Source: Perkinsus olseni (taxonomy: Eukaryota; Perkinsozoa; Perkinsida; Perkinsidae). Taken from it: 26,371 nucleotides of DNA. Location of the stretch: the NCBI GenBank assembly GCA_013115135.1, contig JABANP010000631.1, positions 1 through 26,371 on the forward strand, written 5' to 3'. The notes beneath the pieces are model-generated. The model did no database searches and was not told the DNA's origin. It saw nothing but the letters and a program-made list of their open reading frames with translations. Positions within the stretch are counted from its first letter, which is position 1. Each line of letters starts with the position of its first letter. A program made the translations under genes and the position numbers. This document shows, in pieces, positions 1-9,699 of this stretch.

Positions 1-1720
1 TCATGCTTCGTTCCGGTTGCGTATTATTGCTGGTGCTATAAGATGAGGATAGTGCTCTCCTGGCTACGCTCTACTGATGCGCACTGGTGTGGGAGTCTCA
101 CCCTCATACCGAGGATATTCATTATTAAGAATTGCTCAACGCCACATTAGGGCATCCATCAGACCATCATCTATCATGAGACCCTTCTTACCTGGAAGAT
201 CGATGACCCCGCTTCCACATCCGATCGAAGTAGGAAGATGGCTCCGACTCATCATCAGCTGTGAGCTCTCTCAGCTCCACCGAGTCCCACAGGCCTGATA
301 ACATACACACACGGCCTCTATGGAAAGCTGAGAACCCGCTCGGCCGTTCCGAGAAAAGTAAAAGCGCACACGCCTCGCTATGGAGAGACGGAAACGAGAT
401 CGTCAACAGCGGCTGTCTATCGATGGACGAGTCAATGGCGCGCAAAGGGAACCATCAAGATTGAAAAGATTCCACAGCGAATACGAAAACCGCGACTCGT
501 GACCATCGGAAAGGGATCTTGGATGAGACAATCGCATCCCGATGATCGGGAGTGCCTCTGCCCCAGCAAGCTCACCCGAAAGCTTCCCTATTTCCGACCG
601 TACAGTGGTGAGGTACTGCTCATTATCAGAGACAACCCTTAACACGCATGATCCACGGCATAATCCGTGAAGAATTTCGAAGAAATCGCAAGTGAGCAGG
701 TGATCTCCTCCAGTACCTGGATTGGTCAGTCCTCGAAGCGTTAGGAAATGGCAAGATAGCAAGAACTTAAGTGCTCCGCAATGAGCATATACTCACCTTC
801 CCTGGCACAGGCATCATGCCATACAGGCGGCTCTGGGAAGTTAATGTGAACCTCCGAGACGCAGCTGGACGGCAGAAGCCTGAATCAACCCCAGCCCTCG
901 TCAGACTAATTTCGCGGCGCGCGAGAATGCTACATTGGCAGACACTCTCGAGCGTCCCCTCCGACTATGTGCACGTTTCTAGGTCCTTCTAGTAAGCACT
1001 TCTGCCGAATCGACGCACATCTGACACAGGGCATTGCGCTAGTCGGTGACTGCCGAGCGCAAATCTCAGCGCCTCTGTTAACACTCGTAGGAATGTACGC
1101 TCCTCAAGATGGCGGCTACCTGTCAAACTTGAACTCCGAGGCAACCCATTGCTGCGACCAATCTCTCTTGGCTCGAGAAAGAATCCAGTCACCAGAGCCG
1201 CTGCCAACTTCCAAGCATCTGAGGGTCCAAGCCAAGGAGTAATGTAAGAGGGGTAGTCTACCGCGGAGAAAACTCTGAATTGAACGGATAGTTGTAACGC
1301 TATCAGCGAGCCCATCAGCGAAGAACCCTCCCGAAAGACGGCGGAATTCCCATAATTCAGCTCGCTAGTGAAAACGGCGACCGACCAGAAGCTTGCGAGA
1401 GACGATACCAAATTCCCTCGATAGTGCTCGAACAAAGCTCGACGGGGAGAAACTACAAGAACAGTAACGAACCGAAAATGGTGAGGAAGTTTCTTCCCAG
1501 ACCTGATACCATACTTGACCAGTTGTCACAATGGTGTAACCTCGTCAAGCGTAGTCTTGAAAATACCACAGATTATCAACCCAATCCAACCCCTATACTA
1601 CATCCCTCGGCTTTCCTCTGTAATCTTCAGCTTCCCGTGGTCCAGCGCCTTCGGCAGAGTACTCGAGGCGAACTCCTTCACATCGTCAACAACTAAGAGG
1701 ACGCCATACCGATGCAATGA
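1..1720 (-). CDS. Unidentified multi-exon gene segments, cut by left window edge
   Basis: Several minus-strand stretches look like exons but I could not join them into one model. The clearest are: one ending at 192 with a CAG|GTAAGA donor, containing ADDESEPSSYFDRMW; one from 637 (after an AAG acceptor) to 576 (before a GTGAGC donor), containing SDNEQYLTTVRSEIGKL; an open stretch at about 1213-1435 with a hydrophobic SLIALQLSV; and 1598-1692, containing VKEFASSTLPKALDHG and closing with TAG. Strand and donor style match the better-resolved genes further right. The segments may belong to one gene or two. I recognise no family, and the open stretch at 1213-1435 may hide a 43-nt intron (a GTAGAC to CAG segment), so its frame is unsafe. 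The product, start and true end are unknown. Confidence 0.35.
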
Positions 1721-2061
1721 GATATTAATGACCTCGCCAACCTATCGCTTAACTACTCAAGAAAGTGTTTCGATTCAGCACGAGGATTTATCACATTGCT
1801 AGTACACAAGACAATGCAAGCACATTCACTTAGCAGCACCTACTCTGTTCCAATCCGATAGCCTTCCAGCCTTCCACGATTCGTGACTCTGTGGACTGAT
1901 CTTCGGTAGACTTGGGGAGATAGAGGAATCGTGCGAAGGATGGCTTTACCTTGATAAGAAAATTAATTCAAAGGAGGTCAAGATTCAACGGTAATGTAGA
2001 AAAAAAAACCTTTCCTGAGGAAATTTCAAGACTGCCGCCGCGAATGGCAGCATTCCCGACG

Positions 2062-2559
2062 TCAGTGTGATAATATGTCGAATATGGGAATATATATAAC
2101 TTCAGTGGTACTTAGCGCGATTCTCGGTGACTGACCCGAGGGTGAAAAAGAGATAGTGGAAGACTTCCACTAACTCGAAGAAATCCGACTTTGCCACCGG
2201 CAGTATCATCAGATGCCAAGCGGGCAGGTTAATACACCCAGCTTACATTAACGGACGTATCACTGGCCAGAAACTTCTTAGCAGCATTCAGATCTCGCCT
2301 CGCTTCCGCAATCAAATGATCTCCAAATTTATCTGAGCGTGTGAACTCAACCAACAGGCCTAGCATCGTGTCCTTCGACCCACGAGGCAACCGATCCCAT
2401 GCGCAGTTCGTGTACGGAATTTGAAGCAACTCATGACCTAATAATACTACTCTTCAGCCCATCCGATTTCATGTTTCGCTCCTCTTCATTCAGCTTAGCC
2501 TCAGCTCGCTTTATAGCAGCTTCGGCCGCTTTCTTGTCGTCACCAGTTGTTACTGCCAT
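2062..2559 (-). CDS. Small helical charged protein, three exons
   Basis: The proposed exons are 2559-2451, 2359-2247 and 2130-2062, with introns of 91 and 116 nt. All phases agree and the total is 97 codons (96 residues plus TGA). The start is ATG at 2559. Residues 11-30 are strongly helix-forming and charged (KKAAEAAIKRAEAKLNEEER), followed by another amphipathic stretch ending FLASDTSVN before a GTAAGC donor. The last exon follows a long pyrimidine tract and GGGTCAG, and encodes a short hydrophobic tail ending DILSH. There is no signal peptide, so the protein is probably intracellular. I do not recognise a family. Exon 3 is the least certain part. A reading without the first intron would need a frameshift, which is why I prefer the spliced model. 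Confidence 0.5.
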
Positions 2560-3170
2560 AGTGGTTGATACGGACGCCAGAGTGCCTGGACAGGGCCTGT
2601 ATGGAAGCCCCGCTCGGCCAAGCCGCGTCAAAGTCACGTTCAGGGTGAATCACCTGGATTCAATTTACGCTCGACGCGCCCAGAAGATCACTTGTCAAAA
2701 ATCTAACGGACCCTTCCATCGGTATATGTATATGATTGAGATGCGTTATATGATGTGCTTGGTTTTTGTATCGGGTATGTCGGACAGCTGGGCACTATCA
2801 GCATCCCGAGGACGACTTACTTCCGGTGAGTCCGTTCAGGGCAACAGCCTCTGAGCTCCTACCCGCCAACGAGAGTATCTTCGCATACACGTTTCGGCAA
2901 CCTGAAAAATACGCTTCAACCGGATGACGGCCAGTGTGAGGATGACGGTTGCGCGGGCGCCCAAATCGTGATAGGCGGTCCGAAAAGATAACCTTACGCG
3001 CCACGCACTACCAACAGTTCGCATTGAAAGGGATGAAACGCCCAAATGGACAGCGATGATGAAGGTGAAGAGCTCACGATGATGAAAGTGCACCACCGCG
3101 TTGATAACGGTAAACAGCGCGCGATGTTAATCCTGGACAGCCCGTGGTGACAACAGTGAACAAACCGTGT

Positions 3171-3668
3171 TCAACGGTGCACGACCCAAACTTCCGAGTG
3201 CATCATTTCTCCCCGAGGACCATCCTTACTACCATCCTCTGTAATCCCTTTCTCGCTCGCTTTTTCATAAGCCGAGACCGCTGCTTCAAACCATCCGTGT
3301 CTCAAACATCCTCTCAGGAACGCACCTGGGGACGGCAAAGAAAGTTAGAAAAGGATGTCAGATCTTGCTGCTCTACCTTGACGTACATAATACAAACGCT
3401 AGGCTATCCCTACCAAGATTCACAATCCTAGCGATAGTCGTAATCAATTCGGACGAATGAAGCTGCACTACACATATGAAAATACTTCACAATCATCTTA
3501 CAAGCACTGTACGGTTCCCCTAGGAAAGTCGATGATTCCCCCAGGCCCGTTAGTACTAACAGAACGATCATTGGCAATATTCTTCTCCATCATTTCACCC
3601 AAAAGCCCCTGTGCCTTGCTCCTCATTCCCTCGGAGGCATAGCCCTTCAGCATAGTCGTCATGGGAAC
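3171..3668 (-). CDS. 3' part of a pentatricopeptide-repeat (PPR) protein gene
   Basis: Exons 3668-3502, 3427-3377 and about 3312-3171 join in consistent phase and end at TGA. The first exon follows a long C/T tract and TTTCAG, and reads TTMLKGYASEGMRSKAQGLL then EMMEKNI, which matches the helix-turn-helix PPR consensus (threonine-led first helix, KGY, G, A, L, EM). The last exon has a second similar helix pair, GWFEAAVSAYEKASEKGI. PPR proteins generally bind organellar RNA and act in mitochondria or plastids; that role here is inference from the family. The protein continues upstream beyond 3668, but I could not find the next exon with confidence; 4370-4653 is a candidate. The acceptor of the last exon (CCTGAG) is weak, and an alternative at 3325 would change the frame. 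Confidence 0.55.
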
Positions 3669-3721
3669 CTGAAAGAGAGGGGGGACGATGCCTTCCCCTT
3701 AGAGAAACACTCTCCTCAGAC

Positions 3722-4207
3722 GCTGAGGCTCAGATTGTTAAAGAGCTTCGTGGAACAAGCTATCGTGCTCAGCACAGCCGAAATCCGCAGGCTAACTTTT
3801 TGGGATAGTTTTGGATCGCTCAGTATCGCGATGCAAATGATCATCGTGGTGTGTACCGCGGACCAAATATCCAGTGGTATGATTTTGCTAGTTGAGCCTC
3901 TCCTATCATGAAGATACGCTTCGGTCTTATCCAAAAGCTAGCCTCGGGCGAGAAGATCAACAAGGTAGTGGCCCGATCGCCAAATTATGGAACAGATGAG
4001 CACGAAATTCTGGAGTTTTATGCACCTCTCAAGTAAAGGGATGTTACTATTCAGACCGCGTCGGGTAAAGGCAAGAAGAATGGGAAAGGTCAGACACGGC
4101 GACAGAGGAAGAAGGTCGACATGATGCCATTCAACAAGAAGTTGGCTAAGGCGGCTGAACGGAAGGAGCTTGGTAGTAGGGAGTCTGGATTGGAATTGGA
4201 TTCCTAA
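3722..4207 (+). pseudogene. Plus-strand coding frame interrupted by three stops, basic C-terminus
   Basis: One frame of 162 codons reads like protein throughout but contains TAG at 3806, TGA at 3893 and TAA at 4034 before its final TAA at 4205. Stretches between the stops look coding: QIVKELRGTSYRAQHSR, VYRGPNIQWYDF, KIRFGLIQKLASGEKINK, and a lysine/arginine-rich tail (KGKKNGKGQTRRQRKK, then NKKLAKAAERKELG). The basic tail suggests nucleic-acid or ribosome contact, which is inference only. The frame lies between the minus-strand PPR exons at 3668 and the exon ending at 4370. It is either a decaying gene or one with very short unusual introns. I recognise no family. Confidence 0.4.
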
Positions 4208-4369
4208 TCGGGCTGAGTTTCTCTATGTTCATCTGAACTCCTTTGTGAGACCGCCTCGAGAAGTCAACACATTATAAGGAAATGATGATAACTATCTGCC
4301 TCAGGATCGGCATTGCGGATTATGAGTAGCATCAAGAAGGCAGGAGGAAGGCCCGATAAGCATACTTAC

Positions 4370-4653
4370 GCCAACATCATTAACACTTGCGTGCGATGTG
4401 ATAATATAACAAAGGCTGAAGAGTAATAATTCTTGGCGGTACCGGTCGACTATTTCCCAAGAAGGGTCGTGATTGCTAGCACCATGAATGTATCTCGAAC
4501 TACCAGCATTGCTCAGTAATAAAAATACAGCGTCCGACTGGTAGTTTGAGAGCGGTTCTCTTTCCACTCGAGATCCGTCGAATCTCCGCAAGACTTGGTG
4601 CTTTCTTAGATTCCTGGCCGAGATGCGTGATACAGTTGGACTATCCGTGGTAG
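4370..4653 (-). CDS. Probable exon of a minus-strand gene, perhaps the 5' part of the PPR gene
   Basis: The frame is open from about 4653 to 4370 and ends precisely at a consensus donor (GTAAGT). It includes QVLRRFDGSRVEREPLSNYQ and ELLLFSLCYIITSHASVNDV. The downstream neighbour on the same strand is the PPR gene tail at 3668, about 700 bp away, so this may be an earlier exon of the same gene. The plus-strand frame at 3722-4207 would then lie inside an intron. No PPR repeat is obvious in this exon, so the link is a guess. The start codon and upstream exon are not resolved. Confidence 0.4.
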
Positions 4654-4813
4654 GCCATCATAGAATCTCCTTCGTCATGGGTTTCAAGCGGAAGGTCTCG
4701 CGTTCGAATTACTGAGAAAGTATATTTTCTAAGGAAGAAATCTCGCTCGCCCGAAAATACGCCGGCGCGCCGAACCGTTTCTGCATTTCACCGTTACCTG
4801 TTAGTGCGGTAGC

Positions 4814-4833
4814 CATCGCACCAATGCGATGGC
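4814..4833. repeat. Perfect 8-bp inverted repeat (hairpin)
   Basis: CCATCGCA and TGCGATGG flank the 4-base loop CCAA. It lies at the border where ordinary gene-like sequence gives way to the repeat-rich middle of the window. Function unknown. Confidence 0.6.
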
Positions 4834-4950
4834 CGCTTCATGAGGGGCTCTCATTGTGAGCGCAGCACGCACGCCCGCGCGAATGCGTATGTCTTGCCGC
4901 ACGACTCGTGCGGGTGGAACGGAATAATCACGGAAGTCGGGCAAAGTACA

Positions 4951-5021
4951 AAGTCCAAGGCACCTGACCAAAATCCAAGGCACCTGACCAAAATCCAAGG
5001 CGCTGTCCCAGGAGACAGCGC
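4951..5021. repeat. 20-bp tandem repeat (2.5 copies) followed by a GC hairpin
   Basis: The unit AAATCCAAGGCACCTGACCA occurs at 4951-4970 (one mismatch) and 4971-4990, and half of it again at 4991-5000. It runs directly into a hairpin with 8-bp arms GCGCTGTC (5000-5007) and GACAGCGC (5014-5021) around a 6-base loop. A tandem repeat ending in a hairpin is a common kind of mobile-element or intergenic structure; no function is evident. Confidence 0.7.
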
Positions 5022-5179
5022 GGGGCGATGCGCGTAGCCGCGGGATAACGAGAAGGAAGGCCAAGACGACTGAGGTGCCCAAGATGACGACGCATCTTCG
5101 CAACGTATCTTCTGGCATCGAAACGACTGACCGTTTCGGGCGCGTCGAAGAAGAAGACAGAGCTACGAGCTACGAGAGA

Positions 5180-7680
5180 CAAAGTTAGAGATTAGCTGAA
5201 GATTGAGTTTAGACGACTGTAGCTACTGTTGCTACGTGCTCTCTCTTTGACTGTGAACGTGCTTCGCTAAGCGAATTTCGCTTACGACTAGGAGCAGTTG
5301 CTCTTACGTTGTGATCTCGTTCGACTAGCACTTGGTCTATCTGTAGTGGTCTCACTAGTGCAATTGAGTAGCAATCCAATAGATTTAGCTACGACTGTGA
5401 TGTTGGGTTCCTACGTTAGTGAGAGCTCTACGTGTAAGGGGATTCCGGCTGAGCCAACCCGCGGTCCTTTCTCCACAGGCGATGACGTCTTGCGCTGTTC
5501 CTGCAACGTCTATCGCCACACCCCGCGCAGCGACCGCGCATTCTACCGGGATTGGTTCTCCTTATGACGTCTATGATCCTCCAACGTCGTCGCAACTCTA
5601 CCCCCAAGCTACTACGTGCTGACTACGAGTCCAAGAAGACTTCTTCCAAGCTCTTCCGACGACTACTACAACTTACAACACGACTGGTAGCGAAGTGGAC
5701 AACATGCCACATTGGGGTCGAGTCACTGACGAGTGCGCTGACGACGAGGGAACTACGACTAAGATTGCGGTCTGGATGATCTGCGACCCTAAGAGTACGG
5801 GCCCCAGATGCCCGATGTGCTAGCCTCGCCGCCCAATGTCACGCCAATTATCTATTTTTCTGTCTCCTCGTGCGCCCTTCAGTTATGACCTAGTTTACTT
5901 GTGTGGGCACAGTACCGACTGCGTTCATTGAGCTAGGGTCCCTACGTTCTACGTACCAATCCTTTTCCTTCGTCTTTGTTGTTTCATCGCCCCTAGCAAG
6001 GGCTATTATATCGTCTCATGTATGTGACTAGTGGCGCAATTTCACACGTGCGAGTTGGCCCGCACAATGTGACGCGATCGATTTGCTAAGCGTAAAAAGC
6101 AGGCCAAACATTGGAGATTATTCTTTCTTTGCCTCACTTCGGCTACAAGTGTCGAGTTGCACAACAGGACTACTTCCACTACGACAACTACCGAGGCAGC
6201 TCTGGTCGCTCGCGACCGGAGTCCCCTCACCCTATGGCCGCATGGTAAAAGGATCTACAGAAGACGACTAAGAACTACCAATCCCACGACACCAGAACCT
6301 CTACAGTCAAGCAAGGTGACATGCACTAGTCACCAGCTGTAGGCTACAGCCTGTAGCCCTACGTGTTATGCACAACGTCATTCGGTACAACAAGTGAGCT
6401 ATTGGATGCTGCGTTGGGCACTGACACGTTTGGGTGTGGATTCTGCAATGACGATCACGACGTGCTGACACCGGAACTACTAGGATGGCACCGACAAGGC
6501 GGTCACCATTCGGTCGTAGTCACAGGGACTACGCAGACTCCAACAAGGTGGTTTCTGGTTCCAACGTCAACGTGACGGCATGATAGACGGCAACGTCATG
6601 GTAACTTGGCAACCCGATAGGTAGTCAGACAGTTGCCTACGAGTCATGGTCACAGGGACCGTGTGGTTCTCAACAAGGTGAGGCCTTACCTGTTACCACT
6701 AAGTTGTCGACAAGTTCGGTCACTTCAACGGCGTTCGCTCTACGCGACGAGTTACGTCATCCCCCATCACTACAACGTCATCAATCACGTTGCTAGTACT
6801 ACAACAAGAACGGCGCCATGAAGTCGACGAAAGGAGAATGATTGAGGTGGTGGTACGGTACCTACGCCTCGATCGTGGTCATGGAGACTACGTCGTTCCA
6901 AGGTGGAACTTCATTCTCAGTGTTGTATGACGACAAGGACGTTCGGCAGTAGTCCAGCAGTTGCTGTCGACGACGATCACAGGGGATCGTTTGGCTTCCA
7001 ACAAGGTGGATCCAGTCCTGTCGTCCCGGTCTCCTACACGTTATGGCTTGATGATTGTGGAACAGCGGCATCTCTACGTCTAAAAGCACTAAAATGACGA
7101 CAAGCTATGGTCTTCAACCACACCCGCTGGTCCTCCACTTCACCAACCTTTTTACGTATGTCAGTCAGGCAGTTGACGTACGTAGAGTGGATATCTGGGT
7201 CTGGCAGTTGTCAAACCCCTCTGCAGAAGATATTCGCCACGGTGGTATCAACTTCAAGATACGTTAGTCAGGCAGTTAACGTTACCTTCGACGACATTGG
7301 TACTACTACGGCATGAGGTACTGGTACATTCTTGTACGACCCGCTCTACTCTGGCGAACTTCGAGCGGTACGTCTCATGCTGAACCTACTGCATCGCTGA
7401 GATGATTTGGTCGAGATCATCTTCGGCTACCACTCGCTATCCCCACTACGTACGTGGCTCATTACTCTACTGATGAACTACCTACGATGGTGGGCATTGA
7501 CTCGACTAGCACCATCTACTAGGGCGACGTCCTATTGCTACCAACTACTTGCCCTACTACGACAAGGTGCGCTGTGGTTTCTCGACTGACCTCTGGTAGA
7601 GTAGACGTGAGTTGAGTTACTTTTTGGTAGCTTCTACAACTGTCTTGGACAGTCCATCTACCCCTTGTTCACTTATCATT
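5180..7680. repeat. Repeat-rich stretch without a resolvable gene
   Basis: No convincing exon chain is seen on either strand. The sequence is rich in short words such as CTACG, ACGAC and ACGTC, as in coding DNA of an old element whose frame has been lost. A diverged module, CACAGGG followed 10-20 bases later by CAACAAGGTG, occurs at 6521-6551, 6651-6680 and 6978-7009. A second motif, GTCAGGCAGTT or a close variant, occurs near 6621, 7163 and 7266. Short open frames here shift between frames every few hundred bases. My best reading is a degraded leader or coding part of the element whose ORFs begin at 7775. Confidence 0.4.
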
Positions 7681-7774
7681 TGACGTTGTGTCGTCAATTA
7701 TTCAACCGTGGGTGGTTCAACGTGAGGGCACGGGTACCTGCAGCGGTTATACTTCCCTAACTTGCAAAGCAACC

Positions 7775-8464
7775 ATGTCCAACTCTGGTGACAATCCCAT
7801 TATTGGAGACGACGGTGAGAACGCCATCTTCAACGCTGGAGTACAGACTACCCCACCACGTGAAGAAGACGGACGCGGTATCCCGCCACCGGTTATGGTC
7901 AACCAACCCCCTCCAGTTCAACCCGGAGCCTCCAGCGGCGGTTGGCCTCTACTTGGACCACGTTTGCATCCAGACCGTGCTGACTCACGTCAACCCCCAC
8001 CACAAGTATACCCTGGTGCTCTGAACGGCACCAACAACCCCATATATATTCCAAGTCTACGTCGACAACCCCAACCCTCATACGGTTACCAGTTCGACCG
8101 TGGACTCCCCCCACGTGGACAATTACCTGCCGACACCGTCCTGAACAACCACAACCCTTCTGCGGACTCCCAAAGGCATCAGCAAGGCCTCACCACTAGT
8201 GACTCTGATGGCTCTCTACAGTCACGTGATAGTGGAAAACGTTTGCGACGTCAACGGTCCCCACGGCACCATTTGGAAGGCTCTAACCTACGACGAGGAC
8301 GTCCTCGCGGAGATCGTTCTAGAAGGTCTAGACGCTCAAGGTCTTCGTCGAGTATATCCTCAGCACTGTCGCGTCGCCGAGGTGGTTCATCACGTCATCA
8401 CCGCCACGGTATACACGGCCTGACTTCTGGAGTCTACTACGTGCCCCTCAGAGAGGTCACATGA
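7775..8464 (+). CDS. ORF1: proline-rich then RS/arginine-rich protein, probable mobile-element ORF
   Basis: The first ATG (AACCATGTCC) is at 7775; the frame is open from 7688 without an ATG. The 229-residue product starts acidic (GDDGENAIFN), has a proline-rich middle (IPPPVMVNQPPPVQPG) and ends in an arginine/serine tract (RSRRSRRSRSSSSISS) plus a histidine-rich end. That layout resembles nucleic-acid-binding Gag-like or SR-type proteins, but no zinc knuckle or conserved domain is visible, so the role is inference. Its stop overlaps the start of the next ORF as ATGA (8461-8464), which suggests coupled translation. From about 8161 to 8423 another frame is also open and protein-like, so the RS tract might partly be an out-of-frame reading. 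Confidence 0.45.
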   Translation: MSNSGDNPIIGDDGENAIFNAGVQTTPPREEDGRGIPPPVMVNQPPPVQPGASSGGWPLLGPRLHPDRADSRQPPPQVYPGALNGTNNPIYIPSLRRQPQPSYGYQFDRGLPPRGQLPADTVLNNHNPSADSQRHQQGLTTSDSDGSLQSRDSGKRLRRQRSPRHHLEGSNLRRGRPRGDRSRRSRRSRSSSSISSALSRRRGGSSRHHRHGIHGLTSGVYYVPLREVT

Positions 8465-8695
8465 CTTCTAACTGGTGCTATGGCTGTAAACGTCGCCACT
8501 GTGAGAACCCCATATCGGTCAAGGACTTTGACACCATGCAGAACGTCATCAGGACTTTACGACCTGATACGACCTTCGAGGGTGCCAAGGACAGTCGGTC
8601 TGGGACTACGTGGATATCGGTCATGTACCATGAGACGGAAGGTCATCCTGACGTCGTAAGGTATTTATGGCTGAAGAAGTATACGTCTTCCAGAG
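8461..8695 (+). pseudogene. ORF2: 5' part of an unknown protein, interrupted by an inserted element
   Basis: It begins with ATGA overlapping the stop of ORF1. The first residues contain a compact cysteine group, WCYGCKRRHC, that could bind zinc, followed by a globular-looking stretch (DFDTMQNVIRTLRPDTTFEG, then HPDVVRYLWLKKY). At 8696 it runs into the inverted-terminus element. The frame stays open inside that element to 8976, but the residues there come from its palindromic end and are not native. The original continuation is not found on the far side at 9696. I recognise no family. The pairing of an RNA-binding-like ORF1 and a longer ORF2 is typical of mobile elements, so I read this as a truncated element. 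Confidence 0.4.
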
Positions 8696-9695
8696 CAGGG
8701 TTTGCCCGAACTGGGAAAAACTTTGAGTATTTCCGGGAAAGGGAATTTCCCGGATATTTCCCTTTCCAAATTCCCGGAAAAACTCCGGCGAGTCTGAAGC
8801 AGTGCCGGACGTGCCTCAGCTCCGGTGGGGACTTCCGAGCCGGAACTTTCGACTTCTATATAAACTCGGCACTCCCGTTAGCTACCTCGCTCAGTCACCG
8901 AGTCGGCCGGGCGGTGAAGTTATCGAGAGTTTGTCTGTACGTCACTATCACCAGGAACCACTGTATGCCCTGCTAGGGGTGTCGAAAGCGGATATGTACC
9001 CTACTGGGGTAACCCCGCCACCAGGGAGCAAAGTCAACAAACAACCGCGTTCCGGCAATGCCTCGGCAATGCCGTTCGGTACTTCGGTCAGCCTCCAAAT
9101 CTGACGGGCTGCGAACTCAGCCAGATTTTTCCTATAGCTCGATAGAAGCTTTCATTATGCGCCGTGTTGTACTTGGTATAATCGCTAAGACCTCACTGTC
9201 CCCAGGAAGCAATGTATGGCTCGCTAGAGGTGTCAGAAGCCGATATGTACCCCAGCTCAAGGGCTCGAGGTCAACGAACAACGACGTTCCAGCTCCCATT
9301 CGAGGGGGACAACGCCATTCAGTACCTCGGTTAGCGACCGAGTCGGACGGAATGTGAACTCATCGAAAGTTTGCTCATACCTCATTATCATCAGGAAGCA
9401 GTCTTTCCGAAGAACTGTACAATCCGCTAGAGGTGTCAGAAGCGGATATGTACCGCACTCGTTCACGCGAGGATGCACTTTATGAGTTCAAACCTAGCAC
9501 AGCTGTCATATCGTCGTCGCTATCGCCTCTCTCTCCATCCATTCTTCCACCATGCGTATCTAGTGCATCAGCAAACTGCCTAGGGAGGCCAAACGCATCC
9601 TTTCCCAGGGAAGAACCCGGGATTTTTCCCAAGGGAAATATTTCCCGGAAATTCCCTGGGGAAAATTTTCCCATTTTCCCAGTGGGCAAACCCTG
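8696..9695. mobile_element. 1-kb element with inverted termini, non-autonomous DNA transposon candidate
   Basis: The ends are perfect 12-bp inverted repeats, CAGGGTTTGCCC at 8696-8707 and its complement at 9684-9695; identity continues as ACTGGGAAAA. Both subterminal zones are full of GGGAAA/TTTCCC palindromes (8710-8790 and 9598-9680). The CAGGG start and A/T-plus-G-run palindromic ends resemble hAT elements. No transposase frame lies inside; instead there are three diverged tandem repeats. The 8-bp flanks (TTCCAGAG and CTAGGGGT) do not match, so a target-site duplication cannot be shown. The two ends may have come from different insertions. The left end interrupts ORF2. Confidence 0.5.
8877..9454. 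repeat. Three diverged tandem repeats of about 200-250 bp
   Basis: Each unit ends in GATATGTACC (9000, 9251 and 9454), preceded by GCTAG(A/G)GGTGTC and AAGC(G/C). Unit 1 (from about 8877) and unit 3 (from about 9319) also share ACCGAGTCGG, a TATCG/CATCG-AGTTTG stretch and a TATCA-CAGGAA stretch. A related CTAGGGGT lies at 9696, outside the element, hinting at a fourth partial unit. A TATA-like string, CTATATAAACTCGG, precedes unit 1 near 8856. Such arrays can be promoter or terminal repeats of an element; no function is shown. Confidence 0.6.
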
Positions 9696-9699
9696 CTAG

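Noticed and set aside
1101..1120. Similarity to an alveolate spliced-leader sequence on the minus strand (GGTAGCCGCCATCTTGAGGA)
   Set aside because: Only part of the leader core matches, with an inserted base, and no donor or small RNA gene structure follows.
4640..4712. tRNA-like B box (CGTTCGAATT)
   Set aside because: No matching A box, anticodon arm or acceptor stem can be drawn around it.
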